This document shows positions 1 to 7,732 of a stretch of 7,732 nucleotides of DNA, piece by piece. The notes beneath the pieces were generated by a model. The model saw only the letters and a list, made by a program, of their open reading frames with translations. It was not told where the DNA came from and did no database searches. The DNA is taken from contig CAJOGH010000057.1 in assembly GCA_905233865.1 (NCBI GenBank), positions 1-7,732 of the forward strand. Reading direction: 5' to 3'. Every line of letters starts with the position of its first letter. The stretch's first letter is position 1. The DNA is from an uncultured Atopobiaceae bacterium. Its GTDB lineage: Bacteria > Actinomycetota > Coriobacteriia > Coriobacteriales > Atopobiaceae. A program made the position numbers and the translations under genes.

Positions 1-1602
1 ATCTCCACCGACGACGGTGACATCACCTACGACCTGCCCAAGTTTGAGCGTTCCAACCAGTCCACCTGCATCAACCACCGCCCGATCGTCCACGTCGGCG
101 ACCACGTCGAGGCCGGTCAGGCCATCGCCGACGGCACCTCCGTCGACCACGGCGAGCTGGCTCTGGGCGCCAACCTCACGGTGGCCTACATGCCGTGGGA
201 GGGCTACAACTACGAGGACGGCATCGTCGTCTCCGAGCGCGTGGTGCAGGAGGACCTGCTTACCTCCATCAACATCTCCCGCCACGAGATCGACGCCCGT
301 ATGACCAAGATGGGCGCCGAGGAGATCACGCGCGAGGTTCCTTCAGTCTCCAACGAGGCCCTCGCCAACCTTGACGACGACGGCATCATTCGCATCGGTG
401 CCGAGGTCGGCCCTGGCGACATCCTGGTCGGTAAGGTCACGCCCAAGGGCGAGACCGCGCTGACCTCCGAGGAGCGCCTGCTCCGTGCCATCTTTGGCGC
501 CAAGGCCCACGACGTTCGTGACACCTCGCTCAAGATGCCCCACGGCGCCTATGGCCGCGTGGTCGACATCGTCCGCTTCTCGCGCGATGCCGGCAACGAC
601 CTTGCTCCTGGCGTCAACGAGCTTGTGCGCGTCTACGTCGCGCAGCGCCGCAAGATCAGCCAGGGCGACAAGATCGCCGGCCGTCACGGCAACAAGGGCG
701 TCGTCTGCCGCATCCTGCCGGTCGAGGATATGCCCTACATGTCTGACGGCACCCCGGTCGACGTCCTCCTGGACCCGCTGGGCGTCCCCTCCCGTATGAA
801 CATCGGCCAGCTGCTCGAGTGCCACCTGGGCTGGGCTGCTGCCCATGGTTGGGACAAGGACAACGCGGACTCCACCGACTACGTCCCTGGCCCCATGCCC
901 GTCTCCGTGCCCGTCTTTGACTCTGCCTCCGACGAGGAGGTCGCCGAGGTCGTCCGCCGCACGAACACCAACCTCATGAACAAGGCCCGCATGGAGCTTG
1001 GCGACAACATGCGCGAGGAGTTCGTGCCCCAGCTCAACGAGCTTGGCAAGACGACCCTCTACGACGGTCGCACCGGCGAGCCCTTTGCGAGCCCCATCAC
1101 CGTGGGTACCTCCTACATCCTCAAGCTCGGCCACATGGTGGACGACAAGATCCACGCGCGTTCCACCGGCCCGTACAGCCTCGTGACCCAGCAGCCGCTG
1201 GGCGGTAAGGCCCAGTTCGGCGGCCAGCGCTTTGGTGAGATGGAGGTTTGGGCACTGTACGCCTACGGTGCCTCCAACGTCCTCCAGGAGATCCTCACCG
1301 TCAAGTCCGACGACACCAACGGCCGTGTCAAGACGTACGAGTCCATCATCAAGGGCGAGAACGTCCCCGCTGCCGGCATCCCCGAGTCCTTCAAGGTCCT
1401 CGTCAAGGAGATCCGCTCCCTGGCCCTGGCCATCGAGCCCATCTCCTACCGCGAGCAGGCCGCGCCCGCTCCGCAGACCTCCGAGGACGCCGTCGACGTG
1501 TTCAGCGGCATAGAGTCCACCGATGAGCTCATCGGCGAGGCCTCGTCTTCCGACGAAGAGGCCGTTGACCTGGTCGGCGACATCACGAACGAGAAGGAGT
1601 AA
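1..1602 (+). CDS. rpoB: RNA polymerase beta subunit, C-terminal 533 residues (5' truncated by window)
   Basis: Beta subunit of the core RNA polymerase, which forms one pincer and much of the catalytic cleft with beta'. The frame is open from base 1, so the gene starts upstream; an in-window GTG at 181 is internal. Window residues 1-60 already match beta (RSNQSTCINHRP, then GELALGAN). Visible motifs are NYEDGIVVSERVVQED (residues 70-85), the flap-side GDILVGKVTPKGE, GDKIAGRHGNKG with the two active-centre lysines (codons 670-672 and 694-696), DDKIHARSTGPYSLVTQQPL, and GGKAQFGGQRFGEMEVWAL (401-419). The canonical end is near KVLVKEIRSLALAIE; about 50 acidic residues (about 484-533) follow as a probably disordered tail. 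Odd point: the near-invariant switch 3 motif WALEAYGAAYTLQE reads WALYAYGASNVLQE. The gene is followed after 6 nt by rpoC. The rifampicin-resistance region is not in the window. Identity is certain. Confidence 0.99.
   Translation: MSTDDGDITYDLPKFERSNQSTCINHRPIVHVGDHVEAGQAIADGTSVDHGELALGANLTVAYMPWEGYNYEDGIVVSERVVQEDLLTSINISRHEIDARMTKMGAEEITREVPSVSNEALANLDDDGIIRIGAEVGPGDILVGKVTPKGETALTSEERLLRAIFGAKAHDVRDTSLKMPHGAYGRVVDIVRFSRDAGNDLAPGVNELVRVYVAQRRKISQGDKIAGRHGNKGVVCRILPVEDMPYMSDGTPVDVLLDPLGVPSRMNIGQLLECHLGWAAAHGWDKDNADSTDYVPGPMPVSVPVFDSASDEEVAEVVRRTNTNLMNKARMELGDNMREEFVPQLNELGKTTLYDGRTGEPFASPITVGTSYILKLGHMVDDKIHARSTGPYSLVTQQPLGGKAQFGGQRFGEMEVWALYAYGASNVLQEILTVKSDDTNGRVKTYESIIKGENVPAAGIPESFKVLVKEIRSLALAIEPISYREQAAPAPQTSEDAVDVFSGIESTDELIGEASSSDEEAVDLVGDITNEKE
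1593..1599 (+). promoter_or_regulatory. Ribosome binding site of rpoC inside the end of rpoB
   Basis: GAAGGAG lies in the last codons of rpoB, 9 nt before a GTG at 1609. It fixes the GTG as the rpoC start: the following residues, ADFETTNFDAIKISLASADQ, match the usual beta' N-terminus. The SD overlapping the upstream gene and the 6-nt gap suggest translational coupling of beta and beta' synthesis, which is an inference. Confidence 0.85.
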
Positions 1603-1608
1603 CGCATC

Positions 1609-6066
<4,458 letters not shown>

Positions 6067-6090
6067 GTCACGTCACAACCCGCACGGCTC

Positions 6091-6122
6091 GCGCCCCCAT
6101 CTTTAGAGATGGGGGCGCTTTT
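6091..6122 (+). terminator. Intrinsic terminator of the rpoBC operon
   Basis: The left arm GCGCCCCCATCT (6091-6102) and right arm AGATGGGGGCGC (6107-6118) form a perfect 12-bp stem with a 4-nt TTAG loop, followed directly by TTTT (6119-6122). It starts 25 nt after the rpoC stop. The stem is strong and GC-rich; the T-tract is short but typical for a high-GC genome. It separates rpoBC from the downstream protease gene. Confidence 0.93.
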
Positions 6123-6125
6123 GGT

Positions 6126-6140
6126 AATGGGGACAGGTAT
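6126..6140. repeat. Possible REP-like half-site (TGGGGACAGGT)
   Basis: AATGGGGACAGGTAT resembles the left half of extragenic palindromes of the form GGGGACAGGT...TGTCCCC that I recall from several bacterial genomes. The expected TGTCCCC partner is not present downstream, so if related it is a decayed or half copy. It is a single copy in this window; the identification rests on memory and is weak. Confidence 0.25.
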
Positions 6141-6186
6141 GGATAGCTGAGGGGCATAGGCCCTGACCATAAATTGCCTTCACGCT

Positions 6187-6214
6187 TTCATTAAAACTGT
6201 ATTAAGAGTAGAAT
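6187..6214 (+). promoter_or_regulatory. Candidate promoter of the subtilase gene
   Basis: TAGAAT at 6209-6214 matches the -10 consensus at five of six positions. TTCATT at 6187-6192, 16 bp upstream, is a poor -35. An alternative -10 is TATTAA at 6200-6205 with TTCACG (6179-6184) 15 bp upstream. The region is AT-rich compared with its surroundings, and a promoter is expected here because a strong terminator lies upstream. The exact boxes are uncertain. Confidence 0.4.
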
Positions 6215-6224
6215 TGGATTTTGT

Positions 6225-6234
6225 GAAAGGAAGG
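6225..6234 (+). promoter_or_regulatory. Ribosome binding site of the subtilase gene
   Basis: GAAAGGAAGG includes a 7-nt match (GAAAGGA, 6225-6231) to the 16S anti-Shine-Dalgarno complement, 7 nt before the ATG at 6239. It supports that ATG over the in-frame ATGs at codons 16 and 21, which would remove the positively charged part of the signal peptide. Confidence 0.8.
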
Positions 6235-6238
6235 CGCC

Positions 6239-6340
6239 ATGACGATTGATGTGACAAGGATATCAGCAGGTAAAAGGCTACTTATGTGCCTGGGCGCCAT
6301 GCTTGTTGCGTCAGTTATCGTATCGTGTCCTGCGCTTGCG
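6239..6340 (+). other. Signal peptide of the subtilase
   Basis: Residues 1-34: a basic n-region with R7, K12 and R13, a hydrophobic core LLMCLGAMLVASVIV, and an AxA-type cleavage site after ALA (A34). IVSC at residues 27-30 fits a relaxed lipobox, but the Pro right after the Cys and the good AxA site make signal peptidase I processing more likely. Confidence 0.8.
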
Positions 6341-7732
6341 GCTCAGACCACCAACCGTGTTCTTGTGGTCTATGACGACGAGGCCCCCGCCACGTCGTTC
6401 CCCTCGCTGTCGGTCCAGTCCGAGGATGATGCCATGGACGGTGTCGTCTCCGTAGAGCCGGCTCCGATTGCGACCGATAAGAGCGAGCGCGTGGAGATCG
6501 CCACGCTCGAGGAGGGGGAGAGTGCCGAGGCTGCGGCCGCGCGCCTTGGACGTATGCCCGGAGTTGCCTATGCCCAGCCCGACTACGCGTATGAACCTGC
6601 CGCGTCTGGTGGGATCTTTGCCCTTCGCCAGAAGCTCTCGCCAACCGAGGAACTTTTTGGGCTGGCAAGCTCGAGTTACATGTATCCCACGGCGCTGTGC
6701 CGCTCGGGGTTCCAGACCGCTTGGGCCACACTCGACATCATGAGCGCGCTCAACGTTCCCTCTGAGGTCGCGGTCGTTGACACGGGCTGTCAGATGGACC
6801 ATCCCGACCTGCGCAACGTCGTCGACAGCGCCAACGCATACGACGCTGTCAATAAGACCAACCAAGTGCGCGACATGGGTGTGGAGCAGTTTGCGGGACA
6901 TGGAACGCACGTCTGCGGCATTGTGGGAGCGCAGGCCAACAACGGTGGCGTCGCTGGCGCTGCCTGGGCAACGCCAGGAGGAACCAAGGTCCTGCCCATT
7001 AACGTCTTTGGCGACAACAACGTTGCCTACACCTCCTCAATCGTCAATGCCCTTCTTTACATCGACGATCTTGTCACCTCTGGCAAGGTCTCGGGCCTGC
7101 ACGTGGTCAACATGAGTCTGGGGTCAAAGGGAGCCGAGAACAAGCTCCTGCATCAGGCCATCCAACGCCTGCGTGGTCATGGCATCCTCTGCGTGTGCGC
7201 CGCGGGCAATGACAACTCCTCTGATGACTACTATCCCGCAGACTATGACGAGTGCCTCTCAGTTATGGCACTGGACAGGGATGGGTCCCGCCTGGTGAGG
7301 GAAGGCAACTTTGGCTCCAACTATGGACCCAAGAAGGACATCTCTGCCGTGGGAGAGTACTTCTACTCGTCGATTCCCACCTCCAACTACGGCTACAAGA
7401 CCGGCACGTCCATGGCATCGCCTGTCGTTGCCGGCGCAGCGGCCCTGCTGTGGAAGGCCGATCCCGACCTGAGCGTCGACCTCGCGGTCAGTGCGCTCCT
7501 CTCGACCCGCTCTAAGGGCTCCTCGAGCGTGGCAGGAGAGCTCAACGTTGCCGCAGCCATACAAAGGGTCGCTGAGTTTGCGCCCAGCGACTTGGTCAGC
7601 GTGGGCGACGTCGAGCCGCGCGTGGACATCCGCTATGGCAACATCCGGCCTGAGCCGACCGTCACCTTGGGCAAGGCGACCCTGGTGAACGGCCGTGACT
7701 ACAAACTGTCCTACACCTATACGACCTCGGCG
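6239..7732 (+). CDS. Secreted subtilisin-like serine protease (S8 family), 3' truncated by window
   Basis: Exported serine endopeptidase; 498 codons are present and the frame runs off the window end without a stop. Residues 1-34 are a signal peptide. Residues about 36-125 look like an inhibitor-type propeptide, with the usual ending MPGVAYAQPDY before the mature enzyme. The subtilase catalytic set is complete: D181 in VAVVDTGCQMDHPDL, H221 in GHGTHVCGIVG, oxyanion N324 in CAAGNDNSS and nucleophile S391 in GTSMASPVVAGAAALL. An active enzyme is therefore likely. Six cysteines lie in the predicted mature part (154, 184, 226, 318, 320, 339), several close to the active site. After the catalytic domain (ends about residue 447) a beta-rich module begins and is cut. 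Codon use is less biased than in rpoBC (ATA, AGG, CTA, TCA and AAA occur near the start). It is a separate transcription unit after the rpoC terminator. The substrate is unknown. Confidence 0.95.
   Translation, partial: MTIDVTRISAGKRLLMCLGAMLVASVIVSCPALAAQTTNRVLVVYDDEAPATSFPSLSVQSEDDAMDGVVSVEPAPIATDKSERVEIATLEEGESAEAAAARLGRMPGVAYAQPDYAYEPAASGGIFALRQKLSPTEELFGLASSSYMYPTALCRSGFQTAWATLDIMSALNVPSEVAVVDTGCQMDHPDLRNVVDSANAYDAVNKTNQVRDMGVEQFAGHGTHVCGIVGAQANNGGVAGAAWATPGGTKVLPINVFGDNNVAYTSSIVNALLYIDDLVTSGKVSGLHVVNMSLGSKGAENKLLHQAIQRLRGHGILCVCAAGNDNSSDDYYPADYDECLSVMALDRDGSRLVREGNFGSNYGPKKDISAVGEYFYSSIPTSNYGYKTGTSMASPVVAGAAALLWKADPDLSVDLAVSALLSTRSKGSSSVAGELNVAAAIQRVAEFAPSDLVSVGDVEPRVDIRYGNIRPEPTVTLGKATLVNGRDYKLSYTYTTSA
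7604..7732 (+). other. Start of a C-terminal beta-rich surface module in the subtilase (partial)
   Basis: Residues about 456-498, after the catalytic domain. The pattern P-x-VTLGKATLVNGRDYKLSY resembles the repeat found in many surface proteins of Gram-positive gut bacteria (VTVKDGxxxLxxGxDYxVSY type). Such modules often occur in tandem and come before a cell-wall anchor, but only the start is visible here, so attachment is an inference. Confidence 0.55.

Larger units (their letters stand above)
6067..6238. other. Intergenic region between rpoC and the subtilase gene
   Basis: These 172 bases hold the rpoC terminator (6091-6122), a possible REP-like half-site (6126-6140), a candidate promoter (about 6187-6214) and the ribosome-binding site of the next gene (6225-6234). 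Base composition becomes clearly AT-richer from about 6165 to 6225. No small open reading frame with a plausible start and RBS, and no RNA gene, was seen. Confidence 0.8.

Noticed and set aside
181..183. GTG as a possible start for a shorter rpoB
   Set aside because: The frame is open and matches conserved beta sequence from base 1, so this is an internal valine codon in the motif VAYMPWEGYNYED.
17..304. Ser/Thr/Pro-rich or Arg-rich frames overlapping rpoB and rpoC on the + strand (this one and similar ones to about 5794)
   Set aside because: These are +2/+3 shadows of highly biased GC-rich coding sequence; their composition is typical of shadow frames and they overlap conserved protein.
6184..6214. 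Imperfect dyad around ATTAAAACTGTATTAA as an operator
   Set aside because: Only about six of nine positions match between the arms and the region is simply AT-rich; not strong enough to call.
6233..6301. Direct repeat GGCGCCATG at 6233-6241 and 6293-6301
   Set aside because: Nine bases only; the second copy encodes Gly-Ala-Met within the signal peptide core, so chance is the simplest explanation and it is not an alternative start with a good RBS.
6317..6328. Lipobox IVSC suggesting a lipoprotein
   Set aside because: Pro directly follows the Cys and a good AxA cleavage site lies four residues on, so signal peptidase I cleavage is more plausible, though not proved.
6311..6910. Antisense open reading frames of 199 and 138 codons over the 5' part of the protease gene
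   Set aside because: They lie opposite the signal peptide, propeptide and catalytic Asp region of a clear subtilase, have no evident ribosome-binding site or domain, and are expected by chance in GC-rich DNA.

Overview
The window is GC-rich actinobacterial DNA. It carries the 3' end of rpoB, a complete rpoC, a strong intrinsic terminator, a short AT-richer intergenic region, and the 5' two-thirds or so of a secreted subtilisin-type protease gene. All genes are on the + strand. The RNA polymerase subunits resemble actinobacterial ones: beta' has an alpha-helical acidic insert after the zinc ribbon, at the place where actinobacterial beta' has its lineage insert, and it lacks the large trigger-loop insertion of E. 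coli. The divergent catalytic-core motifs, the secreted subtilase with a surface-repeat-like C-terminus and the compact rpoB-rpoC spacing suggest a Coriobacteriia member (Olsenella/Collinsella/Atopobium-like). That placement is an inference from memory of these families, not a database result.

Layout: 1-1602, C-terminal 533 codons of rpoB (the 5' part, including the rifampicin region, lies outside). 1603-1608, a 6-nt gap. 1609-6066, rpoC with a GTG start (1485 aa), translationally close to rpoB and with its Shine-Dalgarno inside the last rpoB codons. 6091-6122, a perfect 12-bp stem-loop with a T-tract that ends the operon. 6123-6238, intergenic DNA with a possible REP-like half-site, a candidate promoter and a good ribosome-binding site. 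6239-7732, a subtilase (S8) with signal peptide, propeptide and complete Asp/His/Asn/Ser catalytic set, running off the window end.

The most striking feature is in RpoC. After the usual end of beta' (around residue 1275) the protein continues for about 205 residues. This extension contains a roughly 60-residue domain that aligns by eye with the C-terminal domain of the RNA polymerase alpha subunit (alphaCTD), keeping the residues equivalent to E. coli alpha R265, N268, G296, K298 and E302. It is followed by an 83-residue acidic tail without any Lys or Arg. In addition, several catalytic-core elements that are nearly invariant across bacteria are altered: the bridge helix centre, the trigger loop, switch 1 of beta' and switch 3 of beta. 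Together they suggest a lineage-specific remodelling of RNA polymerase, possibly with an extra DNA- or factor-binding module tethered to beta'.

The protease gene is a separate transcription unit with less biased codon use than rpoBC. It probably encodes an exported, possibly surface-associated protease unrelated in function to the polymerase genes.
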